DNA of 64,000 nucleotides from contig KN834784.1 of NCBI GenBank assembly GCA_000827265.1, positions 355,719-419,718 of the forward strand, read 5' to 3'. Source of the DNA: Collybiopsis luxurians FD-317 M1 (lineage: Eukaryota; Basidiomycota; Agaricomycetes; Agaricales; Omphalotaceae). Both the position numbers and the translations under genes were made by a program. Below are positions 12,277-23,465 of the stretch, one piece after another; the stretch's first letter is position 1; each line of letters begins with the position of its first letter. The notes beneath the pieces are model-generated. The model was not told the DNA's origin, ran no database searches, and worked only from the letters and a program-made list of their open reading frames with translations.

Positions 12277-12620
12277 AGTTCAGAGAGTGGAATATCTGGA
12301 GGAATTGAAGACTTCAATGGGAATGCATGTGCACTTGCCACAGTCATGTGTAAATATTACCATTTTTGTATACAGGATTCTAGACAGATTCAATATCTTT
12401 TTTTATTATTGCAATCAACTCAGCTCAGCGAAAGAAGTACTTTCCACATTTTTAAATTTTTTTTGTGATTTTTTTGGAGGAACGGCCAAATTTTGGCGGT
12501 CTGAAGGGCAAATTTGAGAATTCAGAGAATTGGCTCGTAGGGATGCTTCATTTATGTCTATAGATCTATAAAATACAAAAAACCCTGACATCCAGTTTCA
12601 CCTGGCCAGTGAATTACCTA

Positions 12621-12656
12621 AACAAAAAATTTATCACCTTTGACTGTCCTCAACTG
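12621..12656 (-). repeat. Right terminal inverted repeat of the mariner-like element
   Basis: Ends CCTTTGACTGTCCTCAACTG, followed by the TA target duplication; pairs with 11297-11332. Confidence 0.85.
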
Positions 12657-13563
12657 TATGCCTTCTTTCGGTGCCGTGTTGGTCTTTGACAGATGTTGTG
12701 TATGCACCTCACTGCTCAAATAGTACTCATGTTAGAAGAACCCTGATGGCAGTCGAAAGTCATAATAAGGTGTTATGAACAACCTACTAAATACATATCT
12801 CCTGGGTACTTTGCAAAACACTGATACTAGTTAGTCAAGATGATTTAAAATTTGAGATTACTTATTGATTTTTGTTCACTCAGTATGATAGATTCAAATT
12901 GTAATCTGACTTACTTATGGCTTGATCACAAGTACAGGGATGAGTATAAAGAATAGGTGAAGATGCAAGCTAAAGCGGAGAAAACAAAATGGAGCTGGAT
13001 CTCAACAGAAATTGACAGCACGTAGGGCCAGTCACAACAATAAAGGATCAAAATCTAGTTCCCAATGATTAAAAAGATAATATGGGAAACTAGGAGCTAC
13101 ATACAGCACTATGAATACCGATTTCAATAATTTGAAGGGAGAAAAGACAATAACAAAGTGGAAGATAATAATTCAAAAAAAAAAAAGTAAGCGGGGGATA
13201 TAGGTTAGTAGGGATGGATAATGACATGTATATGAAAATCAGGAGTTCATTCAAGATTAGAAACAAGGGTTGACATAAATAAATATAGAAAAAACAGATA
13301 CCACAGTTCATATGTGTCAAAAATTAAAGAAGTTGATGAGAAGTTACTATATACTAAAGATGGAATTGGAACAGTGACAAGTCATGTATGTAATCATATG
13401 GGTTGGAAAATAATGTCAGGTAGATGTATCATAATCACGACAACCAAGATCCCTCACCCCAATAAAATAACTTGGGGCTGAAGGTTCACTTTGTAAATTA
13501 TTATGCATAAAATACTAAGGCAATATACATTGATGAGTTGACCACATTGAAGTCAAAAGAAAG
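12657..13563. other. AT-rich intergenic stretch
   Basis: 3' flank of the first NLR gene. It is AT-rich, with runs such as the A-tract near 13175. I found no gene here, and it does not visibly match the 3' flank of the second NLR gene, so the inverted duplication seems to end close to the NLR stop codons. Confidence 0.45.
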
Positions 13564-16500
13564 CTATATATTAGTTCCATGAGCTTCAAGAAAATGAATA
13601 ACATCAGTTTTATCATAGTAAGTAGCCGCAGATAATGGACTTCCAAATTCTCCACCGAGGGCATTTATATTTGCACCATTCTTGACTAGTAATTGTACAA
13701 TGTTCAAGTCTTGAGTTGCGGCAGCTTGTAATGCACTTCCTAATTTCCCCCCCTCTGCATTGATATCTGCTCCAGCTTTCACTAGGAGTTGAACAACTTC
13801 CATGCTCCCATGATACGCTGCTGCTTGCAGTGCAGTTGCAAATTCACCCCCTCGAGCATTAACATCTGCACCATTTGCTACCAAAAATTTAACAATATCC
13901 CCGTGACTTATTTCCGCTGCAGCTTGCAATGCATTGCCATATTTACCACCTTGTGCATTGACATCTGCACCATTTTCAACCAGAAAGTGGACAACATTTA
14001 AATCTACTGTTGCAGCAGCCTGTAATGCACTTCCTAATCTTCCTCCTTGTGCATTGACATCTGCTCCAGCATTGACTAATTCTTTGACAATACCCAACTT
14101 TCCATAGTAAGCTGCTGCCTGCAATGCATTTCCAAATTCACCTGCTTGTGCATTGACATCTGCACCATTTTCGACCAAAAATTTGACAATATCCCAGCAT
14201 TTGGCTTCTGTTGCAGCTTGCAATGCATTGCCATATTTACTGCCTTTGGCATTGACATCTGCACCACTTTCAACCAGAAATCTAACAATACCTTCATGGC
14301 CTATTTCTGCTGCAGCCTGTAGTGCATGGTCATATTTACCACCTTGTATGTTGGTATCTGCACCATTCTGAACTAAGAGCTGAACAACATTAAAATGCTC
14401 ACTGATTGCTGCGGCCTGCAATGCATTTCCAAATTTTCCACTCTGAGCATTGATATTTGCACCAGCTTTTAGTAATACTTTGACAATATCTAACTTTCCA
14501 TTGTATGCTGCTGCCTGCAGTGCATTCCCATATTCTCCACCCTGTCCATTGACATCAGCACCCTTTCTCAGCAAGAAATGGACAATATTAGAACTTTTAA
14601 TTGCTGCGGCTTGCAATGCATTTCCAAATCTTCCATTCTGAGCATTAACATCTGCTCCAGCTTTAACTAATTCCTCGACAATATCAAACATCCCACAATA
14701 TGCTGCTGCCTGCAGTGCATTCCCATATCTGCCACCTTGTGCATTGACATCTGCACCATTTTTAATTAAAAATCTGACATTATTCCAGCAGCCTACTTCT
14801 GCAGCAGCTTCGAGTGCATTTCCATATTCACCACCTTGGGCATTGACATCTGCACCATTTTCAACCAAAAATTGAACAATAGTTAAATCTGCAGTTGCAG
14901 CAGCTTGCAATGCACTTCCTAATTTTCCTCCCTGGGCATTGATATTTGCTCCAGCTTCAACTAATTTCTTGACAATATCCAGTTTTCCATAGTAAGCTGC
15001 TGCCTGCAGGGCATTCCCATATTTTCCACCCTGTGAATTGACATCTGCACCCTCTCCCAACAAAAACAGAACAACATCCAAATCTTTGGTAGCAGCAGCT
15101 TGCAATACTTCTCCTAATCTTCCTTCCTTATCATTGATCTTTGCTCCAGCTTTATACAATTCATTAACAATGTCTAACTTTCCATGGTATGCTGCTGCCT
15201 GTAGTGCATTCCCATATTCACCACCCTGTGCATTAACATCCACACCCTGTTCAACTAAAAATTGAACAACATCTAAATCATTAGTTGCGGCGGCTTGCAG
15301 CGCACTTCCAAATTTTCCGCTCTGAATATTAATATCTGCTCCAGCTGCAACCAATTCCTTAACAATATCCAATTTACCACTGTGTGCTGCTGCCTGTAGT
15401 GCATTCCCATATTTACCACCTGCTGCATTTACATTTGCACCATATTTAATCAAAAATTTGACACTATTCCAATTGCCTGTTTCTGCTGCAGCCTGAAGTG
15501 CAGTACCATATTTACCACCTTGGGCATTGATATCTGCCCCATTCTCAATCAAAAACTGAAGAATATTAAAGTTTTTGACTGAAGCTGCCACTTGCAATAC
15601 TTGAGTATTGATATTTGCTCCTGCTCTTACTAGTTTTTGTACTATATCCAAGTTTTCATAGTGTGCTGCTACCTGTAGTGGAGTTCCATATTTGCTGGTC
15701 CGAACATTGATATTCACATTATTATCAATTAAAATCTTCACATATTGTGTATCTCCTTCGCGGATTGCTCTTGTAACTGGATCCTCTGTATATCTAGTAA
15801 GGTGATCTGGCTTTTTAATGGTTTCCCAATCAATCCAGCTGAGATATTGATCCTGGATTTTTTCCGGCACTCCTTTAATCTCTACTAAATTATGCTCTCT
15901 AGTTTCCAGTAATGGTGGGCATGGAGACTAAAGAATGACAATGAGTTGTAGACTTAATTCACTACTGGGACAGCATATACTTACCATTTCAATTGCCTTC
16001 ATAATGTCTTGATATTGTCTGGACCCTCTAGCCATATGAATAAACACCGGCATATAGTACTGATGCAATGATTTAAATCCCTTGGAGAATGAAGCACAGA
16101 GAAAGTTGAAGAAGAACAGCACAAGTTGTGTGGGATCTCCTCCCCTGTAAAAGTTTAGAGCACTACTGAGACGATAAATATCTGCCACCAAGGGCTTCAA
16201 TGCACAAGTTTCTGCATTCTGTAATTCTCTGATTTAGATGCTAATCTTAACATTCTCTATATTACACACCTTGTAAAGCTGGTAAAGCACCATAAGACTG
16301 TATGGAATGTTACACCCAAGTGTAATCCACTCATTATAGCAAGGATACTCTGCAACAAATAACCAACGAAGCAGATACTTTTGTAAAAATGGACCTATTT
16401 CAGTTTCTATTACTGACAATGGAAGATCTCCGAGATAGAATGCCCAGTTTTCAGAGGCATAAGCAAAGTCCATGTCAGCTTGGAGTTGATCTATCTCCAT

Positions 16501-18678
16501 GCTCTGAGTTACTTCACTTATGTATGCAATTATGCAGTTAGAGCAAGCAGCAGCTAAATTTTGCTTGTGCTCAAGGGGATCAATATACCAATCATTTCCA
16601 CACCGATTCTTGTCTGTTAAGTAATCATCTAAAGACTTATGAATCAATCTATCCCCCACTAGGAGGCTAGACATTTTGGTCTTCAAGCAAAGTAAATCAA
16701 TTTTGGAAGACTGATTTAATCTATATTTGGTGTGGAAGTTCAAGAAGTTTTGCAGGCGATGATGTTCTAATCCCAAGTCATACTGAGAATGAAAAAACTT
16801 AGTAAATCCAAGAGCAAGACGAAGGTGATCCTTGAGGTCATAATCTTCCTCCCTAGCAATGGAGTCCAACGCAGTTTGATACAGCATTGTAAGGGCTTTA
16901 GTGCTCGTATTTGGGATATCTGTAGCCAGAAAAGTTTGCAATCTGCCTTCTGGGTATCCACTGATAAATTTAACCACCACTGCTGCCCAGATGAACAGAC
17001 CGCTAGCCCTGTTTGCCAGCTCATTTAGGATATAAAATTGACCATTGGGGCCTATCTTAGATTTGGGCAGTTTTTGAAAAGCAGGTATAATTTCTAATTT
17101 CTTTCTCAAATAGAGCTCAATGTCTGATTTTGTCTCTGGTGAATTAATATCCAAATAGAAAGGGTAAATGTGGGGCCTTTCAATGAAAGCAGCAGTAATT
17201 TCTTCTGTTGGGCGGCTGGCAATTATAAGACGAATATAAGGGCAGCCTTTGCCAAGGAGATTGTCAGAAAATAACCTTAGCATATTTTGAAAGGCCTCTT
17301 GATCATCTCTGTCCAAAGACTCATCTAGCCCATCAATAATAATCACCAAAGATCTAACTGTTTCTTTTATTTTTGATTCGCACTTCACTAATGGGTCAAT
17401 CACAAGTGTTTGTAATTGTGTGGACAATTGGGTGACCTTTACAATTTCCGGCCTCTCACCAATGTTGTGAGCAATTTCAAATCCAATCATGCCGCTGAAA
17501 TCTGTCAACTCTTGTGCCAAAGCCTGTATTAGCAGAGAAGAGTCATTAAATGTGCTCCGGTCAAAACGCACAAAGGCGGCAAGTTTGGCATGACCTATTT
17601 CTGACACAAGATTATGATGCAAAACCCCCATCAGAGTACTTTTTCCACAGCCTGCAACTCCTGAAAGCCAGAATATAGATTGTTTTGAATTTAAATCATT
17701 GATCCAATTGTGTATTTTGGCAAGTGTGAACTGCCGGGTTCCTTCAAGGTAGTCACCTTTGGGTCCTGGAATGACCTTTCCAGATAAAATGTTACTGTGG
17801 AGTATCTTTGAGAAGGTTTGATCCACTTTTATGTTTGTGTTAATTACAGCTTCAATCTGGATAACCTTCAAAAAAGAGACATTCTTCAGTATGCAATATA
17901 AATTTACCTGAAGCTGATCCTTGAGCTTTCCAACCTTTTGTAAAACTTCCAGAATTCTCTTTGCATCTTGTTTCGAAGTCAAGATATGTTTCCACAAGGG
18001 ACGAGAAAGCTTATACTGAATATCTTTGTTTTCCTGGTAAATCGTACTACAAGCAATGGTAATTGTAAAAAAAAAAAGTTCACAGTGAAGGAGGGATTTT
18101 GTGACTTTACCTTGCATACTTTTCAAGCTGCTGCTGGATTGGAATCGGGATATGCAGTGGATTACTAGAGTAACGTCTTAGCATATCATTTGCCTGTTTG
18201 ATATCAGCTATTATCTTCTTTAGGTCTTCCTGAACATTATTGATATTCTGTTGTTTGATAAAGAATTCATTATATAGAGAATCACAGAAATAATGAGGAC
18301 CAAACATACATCAACTTGATCCATTATAACCAAGGCTCCTGAGACCGCCAATTTCAACGGCGGACATGCTCCTGATAGATCTTTTGTAATACCGAGCACC
18401 TCTTTGAGAATGTCCCAACTTTGGTTAGACAGCTCGCTGGCTTTTGACTGTGCTCATAGGTTAGTCAATGAATGAAGGTTATGAGGCGCATCCCCACTGG
18501 TGCCACATAGCAGAAGAAACTGGCAATGCAAATGTGTAATTGTGGTTGCATGCGGGAGAGATCAGGGCTCAAACCCTAAAGGATGCTGCCAGCCACAATG
18601 AAGTTGGATTCGCCGGGTTGTGGGAGCAATTTGAGAACATAAACTAATGCTCACCTTGGAAGATAGTTTCCTACCCAT
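13564..18678 (-). CDS. NACHT-ankyrin STAND NTPase (fungal NLR), copy A
   Basis: About 1,600 residues in seven exons; all joins keep frame. The start at 18678 (MGRKLSSK) is supported by the matching first exon of copy B. The N-terminal helical region (SWDILKEVLGITKDL... then NNVQEDLKKIIADIKQAND) is unassigned. NACHT: Walker A GVAGCGKST, Walker B LVIIIDGLDES, sensor-like LIIASRPTEE, then FIWAAVVVKFI. A helical linker follows (two small exons near 16200-15928), then one long exon (15870-13564) of about 23 ankyrin repeats of 32-33 residues, many with GADVNAQGGKYGNALQAAA. In known fungal NLRs, repeat binding of a ligand drives NACHT assembly and an N-terminal effector acts. Ligand and output here are unknown. 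Third codon positions are more AT-rich than in neighbouring housekeeping genes. Confidence 0.88.
13567..15800 (-). repeat. Ankyrin-coding tandem repeat array, about 23 units
   Basis: Units of 96 or 99 bases, close to each other in DNA as well as protein. Two kinds tend to alternate: a 33-residue unit with AAYxGKLDIVKELVKAGA and a 32-residue unit with AATxDLxxVQFLVENGA, which makes a higher-order dimer of about 195 bases. Some units break the pattern (AAEVGCWNNVRFLIKNGA). Confidence 0.85.
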
Positions 18679-21499
18679 TAGTGACTGGACCGCTGATATG
18701 AGGGGGAGCAAGTTTGAATTTGAGAACAGAGTCAGAATGCAGGTAGTTACAAAGACGTTTCACGGTAGACTGTCTTTTTAAATCCGGGATAAAAATCGGT
18801 ATTGCGAGTAGTAGGTCCGTTTAGGACGCGGTTCACACGTCAAAGAAATTGAATTATTGATTACAGTAGTTAGTTAGTTAGTTGATTCGACAGGGTGGGA
18901 AAAACCATCGGTAGAAGATACCTAGGTCAACGAGACGGAGGTCAGGAATAATTCGGAAAGGGAAAACACAGTGTAATAGGCTCAATGTAAGATTCTGAAT
19001 TTACATCGTCGTCGATAGTATGCATACTGAGACATAGTCGAGCATGGCTTTATGCGGTCGGTCCCATTAGCAGTCAGGCCGACGGAAGGACTTCAGGGTC
19101 AGGTCGTGACCTTACCCAACACGAATAAGGCTTAGGCCAGAAGATGTGTAAGGTAAGTCACACGAGCTGATAGAAATTGGCAAGAAGCCGAACTTAGACC
19201 GTGCTTTGAAATAAGACGTACGCCAATAAGATTCAGGAAATACTCTGCAATGAGGAAGGGGGGGGCAAGAGTTGTGTATCAGGAGAGAGAACAAACTCAA
19301 CAAGAAAAATTTTAGTATGCGATTCGCAGCTCTTACTAGTTTGCTGATTCTTCCTCGTCTTCTTTTTGTTCCTTTTCGGGTATACCCGAAGCTTCAGCCA
19401 TCCATGTCGGTTCAGACGCGCGGTTCACCCCTTCGTTCAGACTAGTACTAAACTCAACTGAATTCGAATCAAGCACCTGCGGGACGCTCTTCGGCTTAAC
19501 ATATTGTCGCCGTGGGTATCTGTCGATGCTAAGCTACGACCTTCTTTCCAACATCATCTGCGATATTGTCATCCCCGTCTTCGCCCACCTCTCCTACCAC
19601 GACCTTCATCCTTCCACTTTGTCCTTCAAGGTCGACGGTGCCTTTCACCTGCCCATCCACCGGCGCGTCCATGCTCCAAGATTTCCTTCAAGTTCCTACT
19701 ACAGGCAGGAGGCGATCCGGGTAACGTTGGTTAGAGCCAGGCGTTGGAACGAAAGGGCCGGTAGAGGACGACGCGAAGGATTCACAAAGAAGCGCAAGGC
19801 GAGGAAGACTACGCGTAAGTAGTCTTCGTGGCCAATAGCACACGTGGCTGTATACTAAGCTCGAGGACTTCCGTTACTCTAGCCACGCGTGTCATCGACG
19901 TCCGAGTTGGTATGCTCCATGGATGGAGCCTTTTCTTTTGAACCTACGAACCAAAGGCGCGCATTGGCTTTTGGGTTTTGTATTCATACTAACTGTGGAC
20001 TGGTAGCTTTCGTATCTTTCTCATTCGACGTTCACTGCCGTTCGGAACCGTCGCTCACTCCTTCTCGGTCGACTCGGGTAGGAAAATATGGGTGTCCCCA
20101 TGCAACCCCGTGTGGAGGGGAAGGACATTCTCGAATGTACACGCAGCGGTACATGGAGTACTGCTACTGTTTTTTGCTTGGCGACGGAAGTTTAGTCTGT
20201 GGTTTGAACCTACGAACTGAAAGTACGAACCAGAATTCGATATTTGGATCCATTCTGACTCGACTCCTTCCAGCTCTCATCTCCTTCGCGTCGGACTGCC
20301 GACCACCATCCTCGTCATTAGGCAGGTCAAGCTTTTCTTCCGCAGACACACGACGGTGTAAACTCGACCATGCTCTTCCTCTACCGTAGACGTTCCCCTC
20401 TGCTTACTCCCTACTCGAGTTTTCTAAGCATTCAATCCGTCGGAAACAATTTGGACCACATGTATCCTGGCTTAGCCAAAATTGGCAACAGATGGTTCGG
20501 GTGACGTTCAGCGTACTAAAACCAGACGTTGCAGTGGAAAGGACGATGGAGCCTGGCACAAACAGATCACGAGGAAGGGGAAGAAGAGAAAGACTACGCG
20601 TATACTGTCACACGTGTTCTCGACCTTGAAGGCTACACGGTGTACTACACCATGTAGTCTTTGAGCTCGAGAACACACATGGCGGTATACTAGGCTTGCT
20701 CAGTATTTCTGTTTCCTTGGCCATGCGTGTCGACGACGTTGCAAATTGGATGCTCCATCGATGGAGCTTTCTTGTTTGAAGTTATGGACACAAGGTACAA
20801 ATCCGATTTTGGGGCTTGTAGCCATACTGACTGATGACTTGTTGTAGCTTTCTTCTTCTCGTTCTACGTTCTACTCATACTCATTGGTCAACTCTGTCCT
20901 TGTAGATTCAAGAAAAGTGGACCATCGCTCGCTCCAACACTTCTTCTAAGTTGTCTCAAATGTCTACGCTCACCCTGCTCACCTCATTCAACAAGCTGAT
21001 CGGCCTTTTTTATCGAGTTTGCGTGATCTTTTCCTCCCTCCGTAGCTTTTTTATGGCGCCTATGGCTGCATGGGTTTCATAACGAAACTGTAATCCATCT
21101 CCTGGCTCACTTTACCCACCAATCCACACCTCGCAGTCACATACGACCTATATACGAAGCACGTTGAGTCCATCGACTCTAATAGCATCTTTTTACTTAC
21201 ATGTCAGATGACTCTGGAAACTAGCTACTTTTGAAACAGCAACTGCAATAAAAAGTAACAAAGTTTCTACTTTCACGCTCTATAGAAACCTGAGAATATA
21301 TATGGCCAGGAAATTACTGCAGGGAAGGAAGGAAGGAAGTGTATTACATGACACGGTCCAAGATCTGAATGCCAAATTTCTGAGAATTATCCTGATGCGG
21401 CACAAGCATCATTGTCCTCAGGGCAGTACAGCCCATTCACGAACTCCAAACGCAAGTGAATTCTTTAGGTTCCCTTAAGATAATATACTCCTTACCTCC
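18679..21499. other. Gene-poor stretch with a diverged tandem repeat
   Basis: Promoter side of NLR copy A. It contains a short TTAG iteration near 18870 and the tandem pair listed separately. Open frames at 19504-20389 differ between the two repeat copies and are not supported as genes. Confidence 0.45.
19680..20840 (+). repeat. Diverged direct repeat, period about 785 bases
   Basis: Two stretches match in order: GAAGACTACGCGTA at 19804 and GAAAGACTACGCGTA at 20589, each followed by CACGTGGCTGTATACTA or CACATGGCGGTATACTA, a CACGCGTGTC/CATGCGTGTC block, and GGATGCTCCATCGATGGAGC or its counterpart. Both copies include a small perfect or near-perfect palindrome, GCTCCATNGATGGAGC. No coding function is evident. 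Confidence 0.6.
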
Positions 21500-21858
21500 A
21501 AAGCTTTGCTTGGCTTCCAGATTTATTCCCATCATGCTAGTACCGGTAATACCAACAATGATGTTTACAAATGTATGAGGGTGTACCAAGTTATTACAAT
21601 ACAAAAAAGAGGAGGAAAGAGGGAAGTGAATGATTGTGCTATGTATGATGGAGGAACATTTGCGATACAGAAATCAAGGCTGAAATACCATCGATGGATG
21701 TATGATACATGAGTTAGAGGTAAAAAACCATGATTATCCCGATACGGGACTTGTATTGTCCTGGTGGCCGCCGAGGGGGTGAATTGGGAGGGAGATGCAG
21801 GGTCGGCTATTCTCCAAGAACAATTCAACTACCAATCCCGAAACCAATTGATATTACT

Positions 21859-22440
21859 TTACGCACGTATGCGCCAATTTTTCGACGAGTCTGAATCCGA
21901 CCCGAACCTCGTCGAGTCCATGTTCGACTGGGATCTCGCCTTTGCCAACTGGGTAGTGGCTGAGTGCGCAAAACTCGTTTGGAAAGAATCAGGCCCCGGC
22001 ATTGCAAGCTGTGCAGCCGTAGGCTTGATAATACCAAGCATGACACCCCCAGTGATGACTGATGTCCGACCGCCTGGGTAGGTATACGTGCGAATATCGT
22101 GTTTGCTCTTATCAACAATGACACGGGTGAGGCAGCTTTGGGAACGGATAGCGCTGTCATCGGGGGGAGAAGAGTATGCAGAGTCGGTAGATGGAGAAAA
22201 TGGCATTGCGCGGCGGTGACGAGGAACATACACTGGTGCTTTGAGCCCCGCGGGAGCGAGCACGGATCCTGTGGGAAGGGGTAATTTGGAAGATTTGGAC
22301 GGAGAAGAGGTCGACGAGACAGAGGTCATCGATTCGGTAGAAGATGATTCGGAAAAGAGAGATACGGAAGACTCGGTGTCAGATACAGAGTCCACATCCC
22401 CGTCATTAGTAGCATTGCAAGAACAAACAGAGTCGAACAT
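21859..22440 (-). pseudogene. BTG-like Ser-rich family, truncated copy (left arm)
   Basis: A 193-residue open frame (MFDSVCSC to SSKNWRIRA) that corresponds to the C-terminal half of the intact protein at 45685-46701. Shared motifs are DSVSDTES, a Ser-rich run ending TSVSSTSSP, GLKAPVYVPRHRR, TYPGGRTSVITGGVMLG and SSKNWR. Just upstream (22450-22500, minus) a short piece equivalent to TYLTRPLAAVYP of the intact gene joins directly to the middle of the protein, so roughly 300 bases that encode the folded N-terminal domain are deleted. The same deletion occurs in the copy at 49.1 kb. The remaining frame is open and could still be translated, but most likely this is a relic. Confidence 0.65.
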
Positions 22441-23465
22441 GGCCTTTAACTGTAGTTATTCCTGAGCTAGTCTGGATAAGTTGTAGACAAAGGACGTGTA
22501 CGGTAAGTTAAGAGCTGAAAGAGATCAGTAGGAAATTGACGTAATGGCTAATACGTGCTGCAGAACGAAAGGTATGGGAGCGAGATTCAGAAATTGCTCT
22601 AAGATGAAAGGGGATAGTCAATCTGGAGCAAGTTTTTTGAACGAAAGCACAATAAGTACTTCCCAGATAGACATAAAGTAAGACCATACTCTAGAGACGA
22701 GATGCGAGGAAGGCAAAACAAACTGAGGTGACCAGAAAGAAGATGTGATACACATCAGGGTGGTTGAGATGCGATTCAAGTCGGAAACCTATACCTTTAC
22801 ATTACAATCTGTCGATGCCTTTATATGAATATTATCTCAAAGGGTGAAGCTTTCGGTCAAGAAGGTGTCTCCACTCTCCACTAGCTTGTTTGCAATTTGA
22901 GGATAATGTCAACAGTGGGGCGAGAGCGACAGGCTCACAGCCATTTCCGTATACGGACCATAAGACATCGATCAGCATCTCCACCCGCAGTTGCATGCTA
23001 TGGAGGACCCAAGACCACATGCATCGTTAGGGATTGCATCTGAGGGTGACAGAGTCGCGAACTCGTCCTAGGATGGAAACGATGGAGAACTAGCGCGGCG
23101 AGAATGAAGGATAGGATAAACGATGGTTCCTGTTTTAACGTCAGTCCTTGCTCCTACTGTCAACTCCGATGATGCCGCAAACACAGACAAATCGTAGATT
23201 GACAATGTGTACCTATTACAATACAGGAGGGGGTAATGGTCTAATGGAAATGCTACAGAGTATGTACTACGATGTGGGGGAACCTGTATTTAAGATCATC
23301 ACCAGGAAGGTGACCCGAGATGCAAGTCGAAGGTAATGCATAAGTGAATGTATAATATAAGACCTAAATGCAAAGCTCGGAGAGAGAGAAAAGTGCAATA
23401 AGAAACCATGACTGTCCGAAATGAGTCTTTAAGAAATTGTTATCATTGTCACCATAAAGCGCGCG
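22441..23465 (-). other. Duplicated upstream and flank sequences of BTG-like copies
   Basis: 22660-22780 (minus) matches the region upstream of the copy at 49.1 kb, including a block near TCTATCTGG. 22930-23050 matches 48545-48700 of the other arm. 23150-23465 matches the 3' flank of the intact gene (46786-47085), for example CAGTCATGG, GAGCTTTGC, and ATCGTAGTACATACTC. No coding sequence. Confidence 0.7.

Larger units (their letters stand above)
11297..12656 (-). mobile_element. Tc1/mariner-like DNA transposon, non-autonomous
   Basis: The two ends are near-perfect inverted repeats of about 36 bases. The left begins CAGTTGAGGACAGTCAAAGG; the right, read on the minus strand, begins the same way, with a few mismatches further in. 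A TA dinucleotide flanks both sides (11295-11296 and 12657-12658), the target duplication of the Tc1/mariner superfamily. The total length is 1,360 bases. The interior carries a minus-strand transposase piece lacking its N-terminal part, so this copy should not move on its own. Confidence 0.85.
13564..23465 (-). repeat. Left arm of a large diverged inverted duplication
   Basis: Read on the minus strand this segment carries, in order: the 3' flank of a BTG-like gene (23465-23150), a block at 23050-22930, the upstream region and truncated body of a BTG-like copy (22780-21859), its 3' flank (about 21760-21500), then the NACHT-ankyrin gene (18678-13564). The same order appears on the plus strand at 46786-55267. 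The block between 18.7 and 21.5 kb has no visible partner in the other arm. Confidence 0.8.

Noticed and set aside
14153..14371. Plus-strand frames inside the ankyrin array (several, 60-75 residues)
   Set aside because: Repeated shadows of the ankyrin units; the same short frame recurs every unit.
19889..20389. Open frame of 166 residues
   Set aside because: The matching part of the second repeat unit does not keep this frame, and there are no recognisable motifs or splice sites.
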